39,833 nt of DNA from Thalassotalea sp. 42_200_T64 (GCA_002162925.1 MABC01000025.1:1-39833); one strand, 5' to 3'. Positions 28,080 through 39,600 are shown, counted from the stretch's first letter. The notes: generated by a model from the sequence alone, not told the origin. Numbers and translations: made by a program.

Positions 28080-30188
28080 TTATTTTACGAAACGCCCCGG
28101 TTCTTTGCCTTCAATCCAATATCGATATAATGCATCTATGGTCTTGCTACGCTTTTTCATCTGTATCCACAAACTAATAAAGCGCTCAAAGGCAATGTCT
28201 CCTTGCGCTACGGGAAAGGCAATAGCAAGAGGCGGGGCATGCGGTTTCGGCGTAACCACAGAATAATCAGGGTAAAGTAGAGTCCAGGCAGACGCGCCAG
28301 CCGCACCGTACATCATGGCATCGATGTTTTCACCTTGCTCTTGAAAGAATAGTCTTGGTGTTGAAAGTTCCCAGACGGTATTATTAGGCAAGTTTTTGCT
28401 CACGCTTGGTTCGTAAAAGTAAGCCTCTGGAACACCTATTACTAACTCTTCTTTGCCAATAAATTTCTGCCAGTGTGAAAACTTATGGCGATCGATATCT
28501 CTCACCAACAGGGAAAGTGGCTCTTCGGTATACGCTGTAGTCAAATTGTATTCAAGCAGATTCTTCGGGGTGACAGGAATGCCGGTAACGATATCGAGAT
28601 AGCCATTAGATAAAAGCTGCTTGGTTTGCTTGCGATAAATTAAGACAAACTCAATCGCAACGTTTAATTCTTGCGCCAGCAGATGACCTAGCTCGATATC
28701 TAACCCCACTAACAAACCGTCCTTATTGTGAAAAGCGTAAGGCAGGGAGTCACGGTAATAACCCATGCGAATAAAGCCTCTTTGCTTTATTATGGTTAAG
28801 GTATCTTTTTGAGTTTGCGCCAGAACATTGGTTAATTGACTATTGTCCGGTTCTCTTAAGTATTTGGCCTCAGCTGAAGGTATTAACAAATTACGATTGA
28901 TGAATTTCTCATAGCCTTGATATGGATGGCTGATTAACTCAAAACTGGCACTGAGCATGACAAATATTAGTATCGTACACAGTGGCGCAGAGACCGTCAG
29001 TATGGCGAATGGGCGAAGATAAAATTTCACTTTATTTATTGTCAGTAAAGTGGTCAATAAACTCAATACGGTGATAAACATTACCGACAATAGCGCGCCT
29101 AAACGAGAAATAATTAATTGTTCTGCCACGATAAACAGCTCAAACATACTCGCCGAAACATTCGCGCTATCGAGCAAGTTAGGCACTGCTATCATACTGG
29201 AGCCAAATAATTGCATAACCCCAAATATCATTAAACTTAGGTAATCGCTTACATTCACATTTTCCCCTGAAAACCAACCCGCAAACAATACAAACAATAT
29301 TGCCAGTAATTTACCGCCAACAGGCAAGCTGTATGAAATAGGCACCACCACCGATGGGATCCTTTTTACTTCACTGTGTATTTTGGCGTATTCACTCAGT
29401 TGTTTTTTTACATTCTCAGCAATTACCGGCAGTACAATAAATATACTGCCCGTGGCGAATGCAGTAATTAAGGCATCTTTTGCTGCAAACAAAACTTGTC
29501 GATAGGTTAATGGTGTTATGGTTGCCACTAATAGCGGAAATATTATAAAGGTAAGCAGTACAACAATGCTTGCGGCGGTAATGATATATACCATTAAGCC
29601 ATCGAGTTGATTATTATCGATTGTCGCTGAAGCATTTAACGCTATCGCAAATACGCCAATGGGGGCCAGTTTCATCACCAAATTGGTAACTATGGTAAGC
29701 GCCTCTCGAATGTCTCTAAATACATATAAACTTCGCCTTTTTTGCTCCAGGCCAATAAAGCCTAAACCAACAAAAACACTAAAAATAACCACTGCCGGTA
29801 TGATGGCTTGCGCGTATGAATTAAATGGGTTGGCCGGAAGAAATAATTCTAAAATATTTAATGGTTCAGCTTGCGCTTGATTGGAAGCACTGTAAAAAGC
29901 CGCAGCACTCCAGTCAGGAAAGGCGAGCGGAGACAAGCCGATAAAAAGCAATACCGTAATGAGTAATAGTAGAAACGTCAGGGCACCAAACTGTAATAAT
30001 TGCTTGCCCTGGCGACGACTCATAGAGCCAATACCGTAGATTAGTGAAACAGAAATATAGGGCAGGGCGGTCATCTGCAATAGCATAACAAAGCCTTGAC
30101 CAACCAGTTCTATCGCGGGCAAGGTAAAATGAGTGCTAAAGCCGATTATCAGGCCTAAGACCATTGCTATTATTATTTTATTGGCCAT
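28080..30188 (-). CDS. SDF-family symporter fused to family-3 solute-binding domain
   Basis: 702 residues. Residues 1 to about 385 are a dicarboxylate/amino acid:cation symporter (glutamate transporter fold): LPANPFNSYAQAIIPAVVIFSVFVGLGF and VMKLAPIGVFAIAL are the conserved scaffold. A further helix (about 394-417) leads to a C-terminal domain (about 460-695) of the SBP_bac_3 type (LPYAFHNKDGLLVGLDIELGHLLAQELNV), presumably in the periplasm. Usual binding residues are missing from both parts: the hairpin-1 Ser-rich motif is AFATGSIFIVLP, NMDGT in helix 7 is replaced by YSLPVGG (286-292), and TxxR in the binding domain is TPKN (540-543). It may transport an unusual ligand or act as a receptor. 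AGGAAG precedes the start. It is divergent from a broken cyclase gene. Confidence 0.82.
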   Translation of the reverse strand: MANKIIIAMVLGLIIGFSTHFTLPAIELVGQGFVMLLQMTALPYISVSLIYGIGSMSRRQGKQLLQFGALTFLLLLITVLLFIGLSPLAFPDWSAAAFYSASNQAQAEPLNILELFLPANPFNSYAQAIIPAVVIFSVFVGLGFIGLEQKRRSLYVFRDIREALTIVTNLVMKLAPIGVFAIALNASATIDNNQLDGLMVYIITAASIVVLLTFIIFPLLVATITPLTYRQVLFAAKDALITAFATGSIFIVLPVIAENVKKQLSEYAKIHSEVKRIPSVVVPISYSLPVGGKLLAILFVLFAGWFSGENVNVSDYLSLMIFGVMQLFGSSMIAVPNLLDSANVSASMFELFIVAEQLIISRLGALLSVMFITVLSLLTTLLTINKVKFYLRPFAILTVSAPLCTILIFVMLSASFELISHPYQGYEKFINRNLLIPSAEAKYLREPDNSQLTNVLAQTQKDTLTIIKQRGFIRMGYYRDSLPYAFHNKDGLLVGLDIELGHLLAQELNVAIEFVLIYRKQTKQLLSNGYLDIVTGIPVTPKNLLEYNLTTAYTEEPLSLLVRDIDRHKFSHWQKFIGKEELVIGVPEAYFYEPSVSKNLPNNTVWELSTPRLFFQEQGENIDAMMYGAAGASAWTLLYPDYSVVTPKPHAPPLAIAFPVAQGDIAFERFISLWIQMKKRSKTIDALYRYWIEGKEPGRFVK

Positions 30189-30394
30189 TTGCTTCCTTCA
30201 AGTGTTCTCTTTATAAAATCGCTAAGTTACTCATATTTCGATATTAAAATTATACAAAAACAAAAAAACGTGAATAATCTAAATAAATTATAGGTAAAGA
30301 CAGATAATAAGTATTTAATAAGCTAATGAATTAGCAAAAATTGATCAATTTTCCTTAACGCAATAATAATGCATTGAAACTCAATATTAAAAAC

Positions 30395-32608
30395 ATGATG
30401 ACGTTTTCTTTGAATAATATCCAGGAACAATTAAAACCCTTGTTGTTCGTATTATTCGTTTCTGCGATCGGCTTCGTATTAAATCTCTATCCTATTCCTT
30501 TATTTACCGATGTGCATTTGATCATTGGTAATGCCGCTTTTGTAATTGTTGCGATGCGCTTTGGTGTGCTCTACAGCTTACTCTCAGCGTTAATCGTAAC
30601 CACCGCTTTTGTCATTCCTTTTGCCCACCCTTTTGGTTATTTAACCTTTGGTTTAGAAGCCATTGTTATCGCCTTATTTAGAAGAAAAGGTTGGTGCATT
30701 TTATATGCTGACGTGTTGTATTGGCTATTTATTGGCATGCCGCTGTCGGCGCTGGTGCTGTTTTCTTTTAGCGATATGTCGGAGCAGGTTTGGTTATTAA
30801 CACTAATCAAACAAGCATTTAATGGTTTAATTTATACCAGTATAGCAGGACTTATTGTTTATTTTTTTCCGAAAACCTTTGCTTTGACATTTCGTCAGCA
30901 ACCCCCGGTAATACGTACGTTTAAAGCGCAACTGGTGTATGCAACCAGCTTGATAATCATCTTTTCAATGATGGTGACATCAATTTTTGTTACCCAAAGT
31001 GTGCTCAAAAGCCAGCATGAAATTAATGAAAAAAAACATCATTGAGCATAAGCAGTACTTGCAAATGCTAACCGATAACTTTATTGCTAAACATATTCAA
31101 GCTATTGAAAGCGCGGCTAATAGTTTACATTTACTGGGCAATATCGATAAAGTTATACAACAGCAATTCTTGTTAAAACATCATCAATATTATCCCGAGT
31201 TTAGAGCCATGTTTTTGGCCAATAGCAAAGGGGATATTTCTGCCAGTAGTCCGCAGCAGTTACTACCGGGCTTTGGGCCCTCAGGCGAAATTGGAAATGT
31301 TGCTTTTAGGAAGTATTTTCAGGCAAACATGTCTGCCAGTACGGTATTTATCTCCAAAGCCATCAGAGGAAGAGGGTTTGGTGACGACCCAATTGTTTCA
31401 ATCAGTAAGGCATTTTATTTAACTAATAATCAAGTTGCTGACGGTATTGTGCAAGGCTCGATAAACCTGTCCAACCTAGCTCAAATTATTCCCGAGAATT
31501 TACAAAGTGACCTTTCTTTTGTTATTGCTGATGCGGAAAATTCGATTGTTTATGCGTCAAAATCGCTTAACTTGGAAGTGTTGAAAGTATTTAAATACCG
31601 GCAAAAGAAAGACATCACTTTTAAAAATACTGGCTTGGTGCAACTGCTCGTCAATGATAAACCGGAAAATTCAGATAGCGATTACTTTCTCACTCAAGGA
31701 AAGACCTAGCATGGCTGGAATCTTTATGTGCTAGTTGATTCAAAAAATTTATCGCCTCGATTGAACGTGAATATTTGCAGATTTTCAGCATATTACTTCT
31801 CGCCATTGTCATTGCAATTGGTTTGGCGCAATGAATTGGTAAGCAAGTTATCCGGCCGTTAAAGTTTATCATCAACCAATTGAAATATTATGAAGTGAAA
31901 AACGATGATGATGTGAATGACGAGTTCGAGTTTAAGCCGTTATACAGCAACTCACCGAAAGAGGTTGTGTTGTTATACGATGAACTGCAACGAAACAAAA
32001 AAGAGATCAATGAGCATAAGCGCAAGCTTGAAGATGAAGTAGAACAGCGCACCAATGAGCTAAAATTGGCCAATGATAAACTCACTCAACTGGCGCAAAA
32101 ATATGGTCTCACCGGTATTTATAATCGTCGTTATTTTGATGAAAATTTTGGCTTGTTTCAACAACTGGCATTTCGTAACAAAAACTCGCTAGCCGTGGCG
32201 ATGTTAGATTTGGATCACTTTAAAGAGGTCAATGATGTGCATGGTCATTTAACCGGTGATCAATGTTTGCGTCTGGTTTCTGAAACCTTGTCGGTTGAAT
32301 TTTCCAGAACCACTGATTTAATTGCCCGTTATGGCGGCGAAGAGTTTATTCTGGTGATCAATCAAATATCGGAAAAAGATTTGCTCTCTAAACTGGATAA
32401 ACTGCGTGTTGCCATTGCCGAGTTGGTTATTTACAACGAAAATCAACAAAGTTTTAAGGTAACAGCAAGTATAGGCGCCGTACTGGCACCAGCCTCATTT
32501 AGCAGAGATGCTGAACAATGGATTAAAGTTGCCGACCTTTGCTTATATAAGGCAAAAAACTCTGGCCGAAACACGGTTAAGCTCGAAAATTTTACTGAAT
32601 TACTCTAG
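30395..32608 (+). pseudogene. Disrupted membrane-bound diguanylate cyclase (GGDEF)
   Basis: Joined across four lesions, the frames give one protein of about 735 residues: six or so N-terminal membrane helices (MASE1-like sensor, about 1-200), a periplasmic sensing region resembling Cache, a further helix, a coiled coil (NKKEINEHKRKLEDEVEQRTNELKL), and a GGDEF domain with TGIYNRRYFDENF, LDHFKEVND and YGGEEF intact. The lesions are an extra A in an eight-A run (31029-31036), a TAG at 31707-31709 where TGG is expected, a lost A in the run 31742-31747, and a TGA at 31832-31834. An open frame at 31880-32608 could still yield a soluble GGDEF fragment if it were translated from an internal start. 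The original enzyme would have made cyclic di-GMP. Confidence 0.82.
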
Positions 32609-32653
32609 GGTCTGTTGACCTTTCAAGTTAAACAGCAAAGGTCAACAGACCCT
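32607..32653. repeat. Perfect 17-bp inverted repeat at the end of the cyclase pseudogene
   Basis: AGGGTCTGTTGACCTTT (32607-32623) is exactly mirrored by AAAGGTCAACAGACCCT (32637-32653) around 13 bases. It begins inside the stop codon. There is no T run after it, so it is a weak terminator; insertion-sequence ends often look like this, and it may be a closed-up mobile-element remnant. Confidence 0.65.
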
Positions 32654-32803
32654 TGTTTGCCGTAAATATATACAAGTGACTCAGCTTTTCTCTATTTTGA
32701 CTGAATATAGTGGTGTTTTGTTTATTCTTTATTGGTTCATTTACAGGTAAAATACTCGAGATTTTTTTAATTGTGTTTAAGTGTCGTCGTTTTGGAGTAG
32801 TAA

Positions 32804-33661
32804 ATGAATATTGATGGTAAACAAGCCGCAGCCGATTTACGTGCTGAATTAGCCGTAGCAGTGGAAAATTTGCAAGCCGAGAGAAACATTACTCCAGGCT
32901 TAACGGTAGTCTTAGTTGGTGAAGATCCGGCTAGTCAGGTTTATGTTCGCAATAAAGTAAAGCAAACTCGTGAAATTGGGATGATTTCTAACGAGATCAA
33001 ACTAGCAGACAGCACCACTGAAGAAGAATTATTAACAAGGTTAGCGACCTTAAATAACGATGATAATGTGCACGGAATCTTAGTGCAACTGCCACTACCA
33101 AAACACATCAATGAACAAAAAATTATTGCTGCTATCGCCCCAGAAAAAGACGTTGATGGTTTTCATGCGATGAACTCTGGTCGTTTGTTCAACGGTGAAC
33201 GCGGCGCTCTTGTACCATGTACTCCACAAGGCTGCGTGATTCTTGCGAAACGCCATTTAGGCGATGATTTATCGGGGAAGCACGCGGTAATTATTGGCCG
33301 TTCTAATATTGTTGGTAAGCCGGTAAGCATTTTATTTTTACAAGAAAATTGTACGGTTACCATTGCCCATTCTCGAACACAAGATTTACCCGAGATCTGT
33401 CGCCTGGCTGACATCTTGGTTGTCGCTGTGGGTCGTCCAGAGTTCGTTAAAGGCGATTGGGTGAAAGCAGGAGCTACGGTGATTGATGTCGGCATTAACC
33501 GTATCGAACGCGATGGCAAAAACAAATTGGTTGGCGATGTAGATTTTGCTGATGTACAGGGTAAATGTTCAGGCATCACACCAGTCCCTGGTGGTGTTGG
33601 CCCGATGACCATTGCTTGTTTGTTAAAAAATACGGTAGAAGCCGCAAAAAATTACGGTTAA
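32804..33661 (+). CDS. folD: Bifunctional methylene-THF dehydrogenase/cyclohydrolase
   Basis: 285 residues (E. coli FolD has 288). [11 protein letters not shown] places the catalytic Lys at 51 (Lys54 in E. coli), DVDGFH and [12 protein letters not shown] complete the active site, and [12 protein letters not shown] is the NADP-binding loop. It interconverts 5,10-methylene- and 10-formyl-tetrahydrofolate for purine, methionine and formyl-Met synthesis. GGAG lies seven bases before the ATG. A terminator follows; it is probably a single-gene unit. Confidence 0.97.
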   Translation: MNIDGKQAAADLRAELAVAVENLQAERNITPGLTVVLVGEDPASQVYVRNKVKQTREIGMISNEIKLADSTTEEELLTRLATLNNDDNVHGILVQLPLPKHINEQKIIAAIAPEKDVDGFHAMNSGRLFNGERGALVPCTPQGCVILAKRHLGDDLSGKHAVIIGRSNIVGKPVSILFLQENCTVTIAHSRTQDLPEICRLADILVVAVGRPEFVKGDWVKAGATVIDVGINRIERDGKNKLVGDVDFADVQGKCSGITPVPGGVGPMTIACLLKNTVEAAKNYG

Positions 33662-33720
33662 TGGTAGGGGATAACTCGACCCTTTCCATTTATTATTTTT
33701 TTGGCTAAAAGCCATCTACA

Positions 33721-33745
33721 AAAACGCCGCAGATGCGGAGTTTTT
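33721..33745 (+). terminator. Terminator after folD
   Basis: AAAACGCCGC and GCGGAGTTTT pair with one mismatch around a 4-base loop and end in T. It is 60 bases beyond the folD stop. Confidence 0.7.
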
Positions 33746-33751
33746 CATTAA

Positions 33752-33789
33752 TTAATCTGAACTCGGCAGTTTATTCGAGTTCAGGTTAA
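33752..33789. repeat. Dispersed palindromic repeat, copy 3
   Basis: TTAATCTGAACTCG and CGAGTTCAGGTTAA are inverted copies (one T-G pair) around 10 bases. It is the longest of the TTAACCTGAACTCGAG copies in the window and separates the convergent folD and mmsA genes. Confidence 0.7.
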
Positions 33790-33803
33790 TTACCAATAAT
33801 CGA

Positions 33804-35303
33804 TTATAAACTGATAGTGGTATGTACTTTGTCACCTTCTTGATGATCGGGTTCAAACCAACGTGACGTTACGCTTTTCGTTTGTGTCCAAAACTGCGTT
33901 ACTTGCTTACCGTTAGGGCCTAAGTCACCTAATTTAGACGCACGTGATCCCGTAAATGAGAAGTATGCAACCGGTACTGGAATTGGCACATTAATGCCAA
34001 TTTGACCAACATCGATTTCATTTTCATATTTACGCGCAACATAGCCTGACGAGGTGAAAATTGAAGTACCGTTACCGTTAGGGTTGGCATTGATGATGGC
34101 AATGGCTTCATCTAAGGTTTCAACTTCTAATACACATAATGCCGGGCCGAATATTTCTTGCGTATAAATATCCATATCGGTAGTAACACCAGAGAACATT
34201 GTTGGTCCAACAAAGTTACCTTTCTCAAAACCCGGAACCACAACATTACGGCCATCGACTAATAGATTGGCACCTTGTTCAACACCAGAATCGAGTAACT
34301 TGATGATGCGTTGTTTCGCTTGTGGAGACACTACCGGTCCTAAATCTGCAGCACGGTTGGTACCAGCATCAATGACCATAGTTTTCGCTCTTTCGGCAAT
34401 CTCAGGTAACCAGCTACGTGCTTCACCCACTAAAATGGTCACCGGGTTCGCCATACAACGTTGTCCCGCGGCACCAAATGCCGAACCGAGTAAATCGTTG
34501 ATTGCTCTATTCTTGTTGGCATCAGGCATAATCACCATATGGTTTTTCGCACCCATCATACATTGGGCGCGCTTACCGTGTTTGCTGGCGTGGTTATAAA
34601 TGTGAGTGCCAACACCGGTTGAACCGATAAATGATACGGCTTTTACGGCATCGTGTTCAATAATGCGGTTCACTACCTCTGGACCACCGTGAACTACGTT
34701 AAGTACACCAGCCGGCACGCCCGCTTGTAGCGCAAGCTCAACCATTAACATGGTAGCAGATGGATCCTGCTCAGAGGGTTTTAAAACAAAAGTGTTACCA
34801 CAAGCAATTGCCGCTGGGAACATAAACGCCGGCAACATTACCGGGAAGTTAAATGCAGTAATACCAGCGCCAACACCTAAAGGTTTGTTTAAGGTATAAA
34901 CATCTACACCCGTTGCGGCATTGTTGGCCATCTCACCCAGTTGTAAACGGGTAATGGAACAGGCGTTTTCTACCGCTTCCAAGGCACGACCCACTTCACC
35001 TTCGGCATCGGGTAAGGTTTTTCCGTGCTCTAAGGTGATTAGCTCAGCGATTGCAGTGGTATTTGCGTCCAACAATTGTTGGAACTTAAGCATAATGCGC
35101 ATACGCTTGGTTAACGACACTTTGCTCCAGCTTTTGAATGCTTCATCTGCGCTCGCAATTGCGGCATCAACTTCGTCAATGGTCGCCATTGGCACTTGCG
35201 CCACAACGTCTTGCGTTGCTGGATTTAATACGTCTAACCAATGTTCCGATTTAGAAATAACTTTTTCACCACCGATAATTAGTGGGATTTGGCGAACTGT
35301 CAT
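33804..35303 (-). CDS. mmsA: CoA-acylating methylmalonate-semialdehyde dehydrogenase
   Basis: 499 residues from the ATG at 35303, chosen because AGGAAG precedes it; the open frame extends 10 codons further without family support. It is an aldehyde dehydrogenase with [41 protein letters not shown], the NAD-site [12 protein letters not shown], and the catalytic Cys in [12 protein letters not shown]. It converts methylmalonate (and malonate) semialdehyde plus CoA to propionyl-CoA or acetyl-CoA in valine, inositol and beta-alanine breakdown. Divergent from a LysR regulator. Neither the aminotransferase nor the hydroxyisobutyrate dehydrogenase often found alongside is in the window. Confidence 0.93.
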   Translation of the reverse strand: MTVRQIPLIIGGEKVISKSEHWLDVLNPATQDVVAQVPMATIDEVDAAIASADEAFKSWSKVSLTKRMRIMLKFQQLLDANTTAIAELITLEHGKTLPDAEGEVGRALEAVENACSITRLQLGEMANNAATGVDVYTLNKPLGVGAGITAFNFPVMLPAFMFPAAIACGNTFVLKPSEQDPSATMLMVELALQAGVPAGVLNVVHGGPEVVNRIIEHDAVKAVSFIGSTGVGTHIYNHASKHGKRAQCMMGAKNHMVIMPDANKNRAINDLLGSAFGAAGQRCMANPVTILVGEARSWLPEIAERAKTMVIDAGTNRAADLGPVVSPQAKQRIIKLLDSGVEQGANLLVDGRNVVVPGFEKGNFVGPTMFSGVTTDMDIYTQEIFGPALCVLEVETLDEAIAIINANPNGNGTSIFTSSGYVARKYENEIDVGQIGINVPIPVPVAYFSFTGSRASKLGDLGPNGKQVTQFWTQTKSVTSRWFEPDHQEGDKVHTTISL

Positions 35304-35413
35304 TACTTGCTTCCTTTTAATAAATGTTACCAAACGCGCTGTTGCTCTGGCTTCAAGATTGTATTTAGGATAGACCCTTAGTTACCGCTTAACAATAGTA
35401 TAGGTGCAAGGCT

Positions 35414-35425
35414 TTTTTGCAAAAA
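35414..35425. promoter_or_regulatory. Palindrome in the mmsA/lysR divergent gap
   Basis: TTTTTGCAAAAA is a perfect 12-base palindrome midway between the two divergent starts (35303 and 35503). It could be the operator of the LysR regulator; this is a guess from position and symmetry. Confidence 0.35.
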
Positions 35426-35502
35426 CGCAAGACGATCACTTTTTGTTTTGTTACACTGACTTAGCTCTGAGTTGGGAAAAAACTTAATAGGCTGGGTATT
35501 CG

Positions 35503-36399
35503 ATGAATTGGGATGATATAAAAGTATTTTTGCAAGTTGCTCGCACCGGCAAGCTTGCTTTGGCTGCACGCAATCTAAAAGTGGATTCATCTACGGTGTC
35601 ACGGCGATTGCATCATTTAGAGAAATCTCTGGAAGTTAGTTTGTTTGAACGGGGCGCCGACGGACATTTGCTCACCATTGAAGGTCAGCAACTGATGCAA
35701 ACGGCCAAGCGGATGGAGCAAAACCTGCAATCGTCGGTGGCATCATTGCAAGGCATAAATAAAGGCGACTCAGGTAATGTCCGTTTGGGCACGACGGAAG
35801 CGTTTGGTAGTTTTTTTCTGGCAACAAAAATGCGCGGTTTTGCCACTTTGGCGCCAAAAATTAATGTCGATATTCTCACCTTTTCACGTCAGGTAAATCT
35901 CACCCGTTATGAAGCCGATATTGCCATCAGTGTTGGCAAGCCTGAAAAAACCTCGATGGTGGTGAGCAAGCTATGTGATTATCGGTTAAAGCTTTATGCC
36001 AGCAATATTTATTTAAGAAACAACCCGATCACCAAAAAATCTGATTTAAACCAGCAGACCTGGATAGCCTACGTTGAACACCTCGATTTTAGTGAACAGC
36101 TGTCGCACGTAAAAGACTTGGCTCCCGATGTTGTCCCTATTTTAAAAAGCTCTAGCGTAATCAGTCAGTATTTGGCGGTGAAGAGCGGCTTGGGAATTGC
36201 GGTGTTGCCTTGCTTTATGGCCGATTTAGACCCGGAATTGAAGCCGCTACTCGATGATGAAATTGATATTGTCCGGCAGTTTTATTTGATCGCGCAAGCC
36301 GACCGAAAAAGAATTGCCAGAGTGGAAATGCTGTGGGATTTTATTAAGAAAACGGCGAAAACGAATCAAGCTTTGTTGATGGGGAATAAGCGGCTTTAA
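35503..36399 (+). CDS. LysR-family transcriptional regulator, divergent from mmsA
   Basis: 298 residues. The N-terminal winged helix (MNWDDIKVFLQVARTGKLALAARNLKVDSSTVSRRLHHLEKSLEVSLFERG) is typical, followed by a linker helix and a periplasmic-binding-fold effector domain (GNVRLGTTEAFGSFFL, then KSGLGIAVLPCFMADLD). LysR regulators generally control the gene divergent to them, so mmsA and its semialdehyde pathway are the expected target; the inducer is unknown. The frame is intact. An AGG triplet lies upstream of the ATG. Confidence 0.9.
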   Translation: MNWDDIKVFLQVARTGKLALAARNLKVDSSTVSRRLHHLEKSLEVSLFERGADGHLLTIEGQQLMQTAKRMEQNLQSSVASLQGINKGDSGNVRLGTTEAFGSFFLATKMRGFATLAPKINVDILTFSRQVNLTRYEADIAISVGKPEKTSMVVSKLCDYRLKLYASNIYLRNNPITKKSDLNQQTWIAYVEHLDFSEQLSHVKDLAPDVVPILKSSSVISQYLAVKSGLGIAVLPCFMADLDPELKPLLDDEIDIVRQFYLIAQADRKRIARVEMLWDFIKKTAKTNQALLMGNKRL

Positions 36400-36609
36400 T
36401 AGCAAAACGTTGATAAACTTTCTTTATTTGTACACTGAAAATAAAATTATTTTGTCCGGTTCGCAATGACATTGAAATACTTTCTTACTTTTATTGAGTT
36501 TTCTCAAAAGTTAAAAACTTGTAAATTATTGATCTGTGGACTAATTATTAATTAGCCAAAAAAATAATAAATTGGAAAATAATAATTTACACAGTCCGGG
36601 AGAAATATT

Positions 36610-39600
36610 ATGTAGAATAAGTTTCAATTAGGAAGCTTAGCGTTAGCTGTATCTATTGCGCTAAGTAGCCAAGCTGCAATAGCAGCAGCAGAAGACGTCA
36701 GTGCAGAAGAAGAAGTAGAACGCATTACCGTAACCGGTTCACGCCTTAAAAAAGCCGAGTTTTCTGACGCCGCACCTATCCATGTGATTACAGGTGAAGA
36801 TGCCTTGAAATCAGGTGTGCGCACGGTAGCGGAGCTATTACAAAACACGTCAATGGCCAATGGTCAGCAACCTGACAGTTCATTTAATTCCAATTCGGGT
36901 AACTCAAATTCTTCTGAGCCACCGCCAAGTGGTGGTATTGGCTCATCAAATATTGGCTTGCGCGGCTTAGGACCAGAGCGTACCTTAATACTAATTAATG
37001 GCCGACGTCTTGGTTCTTCTGGTGTACGTGGTGCGCCATCACAACCAGATTTAAGTTTAATTCCGGTTAATATGGTTGATCGGGTTGAAGTTATCACCGA
37101 AGGTGCGTCATCTATATACGGTGCTGATGCTGATGCTGATGCTGTTGCTGGTGTTATAAATGTTATTTTAAAAGAAAGTTTCGATGGCTTTGAAATATCA
37201 GCTGCCATTTCAGATACCGCCGATGGTGGTGGTGAAGAAAAAGATATTTCTTTTATCACTGGCTTTGAAAGTAAAAAAGCCAAGTTTGCTTTTTCAGCCT
37301 CCTATTATGAACGCGAGCGGGTGGCGGTAAATGATCGTACCGATTGTTTGAGACGAAAATGGAAAGATGACTCAGGCAAGAAAACTTCGGTATGTTACAG
37401 CCAGTTTTGGGATAATGTTATGTTAGACCTAGGCGGAACCGTCACTGCGGGCGTCACCGATGATATTGCGATTTTCTATACCCCGGGGATGACAGATTTA
37501 GGAATGCCAAACTTTAGTTCTGCATTTAATGTTATGCAACCTACCGATCCAAATATTGATGTTACCAGTGCGAACCAGCGGGAACGGAGATATTTTTCGC
37601 CATTCACTAATGACAATATTGATCGTATGCGAGCAGATTTAGTGCAACCTATGACCCGTTTTTCGGTTGCCGTTAATGGTTCCTATTCGCCCGATTTATG
37701 GGGCGGAGAAGAAGAGATTTTTTATGAAACCTATTTCTTTCATCGTCATTTAACCAGCCGGGCATCATCAGAGCAAATTTTTCCGGCGGTTGCTCCGATG
37801 ATCCCACAAGAAGATGCCAGTGGTAACATCATTGTCGATGGTTCAGGTGCACCAGTACTAGTGGATAACCCGCTAAGTCCGTTTCCTGTTGTAGTGTCTA
37901 ACATTATAACGTTAGAAGATTTACCCCAAGAGCGGGACGTGGAATTAAATCCTTTTCGCATGGTCACCGGTTTGCGCGGTGAATTTACCAGTGACTGGCT
38001 AGAGAAAAAGGGTTGGAGTTATGAAATGTTTGTTTCCTACGATCGTGGTGTCGGTAAACAAGATCAGCCTATCATGAATGAATCTAACTTGGCGTTATCG
38101 TAGGTACTTTGCGTTTAGATGCTGATGGTAACCCAATTTGTGGTATCAATGCACCGGTAGGTCTTGGCTTTATCACGCCAAATGAATGTGTGCCGGTTAA
38201 CTTTTTTGCCGACTCGATTTTTACCGGAGGTGAATACGGTGGTGGTGTGTTTGCTACCGATGCCGAACGTGAATTCTTGATTGGTACGCGGATGAACAGC
38301 ACCACGGTTGAGCAGTCAATGGCTTCGGCATTTGCAACCGGCGATTTATTTGAATTTGATTCAGGTGGCGCAGCGACCGTGGCGATGAGTTTTGAGCTCA
38401 GAAAAGACAGGATTCAATCGGAAGGGGATATGCTAGGTTCTACCGGTTTGGTTGCTGCGGAAACCCGCTTACTGAGGGATCGACAGAAGGCTCGCGAACG
38501 GTAATCGACGTATTTGCTGAAATCTCAATGCCAATCATTACCAATGAAAATTGGGCTGAGCTTTTAGAAATTGAGGCAGCAGCAAGGTATACCGACGAGT
38601 CTAATTTTGGTAATGAAACCACCTATCGCGGTCGAGTGACTTATATGCCAACAGAAGAGTGGTTAGTCTCTGCTTCTTATGGCACCTCGTTCCGGGCGCC
38701 AAATTTACGTGAGCAATTATTAGCGAACCAATTTGGTGGTGAAAATGGCAATTCCGACCCGTGTTCGGTACCGGAATCACTGCAAACCAATGGTGCCTAT
38801 GACCCGAGCAAAGAAAACCGTTCTCAAACCGTTTTAGATAACTGTCTTGCTGATGGTGCTGATTTTACACTTATAGGAACAGCAGGCGTACCGACCATAC
38901 CTACTTCAGCCAGTGGTAATGCACAAGGGTTAAAACCGGAAACTTCTGAAAACATTACCGCCTCAATTAAATAGACGCCAGAATTTGATGGCTTTGACCT
39001 AAATATCGGTGTCACCTACTGGAGTCTAGAAGTTGAAGATACAATTCGTAAGGTAGCTCCGTCAACTATTTTAAAACGTTGTTTTGATACAGAAAATATG
39101 GCTAGTCCTTTCTGTTCAAGAATTGAACGTGTGCAAGGCAGTAAACCTGATGCATTAAATTTTCCAACACTAGTCGATAATTCGTTCTTAAATATTGGTG
39201 AAGAGACCTCGAAAGGGGTTGATGTGAATACTCAATTTGCCATGACCTTTGGCGATGTATTTGGTTCTGCGGTAGAATTTAGTTGGAATAACCAATATTC
39301 CTTGCAAACTGAACGTGAGATAACCATATTTAAAGGCGACAAGGCCGAAGATTTGCTTGAAGATTTTGGTACGCCGGAACATCGTTTGGTTTCAACCTTT
39401 AACTTTACCAGTGGCGCCGGAACTGGTTGATCATGGCAAATTATTTGTTTGGTACGCACGCAAGTGACGATATTAGTGATACTAGTGATTGTGATGTATT
39501 TATTACTAATGAAGTCTTAGTGGGTAAACCATTAACGAAACCTGTGTGTTCTGCCGATAGTGCTGTGATGTCGATACCTCATTAACTTATAGCGGCGATA

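Noticed and set aside
31707..31834. Stop-codon recoding (pyrrolysine or selenocysteine) in the cyclase gene
   Set aside because: Frameshifts on either side of the stops show the gene is broken; no recoding element was seen.
33163..33612. 149-residue open frame antisense to folD
   Set aside because: It is fully inside a conserved gene and has no family resemblance.
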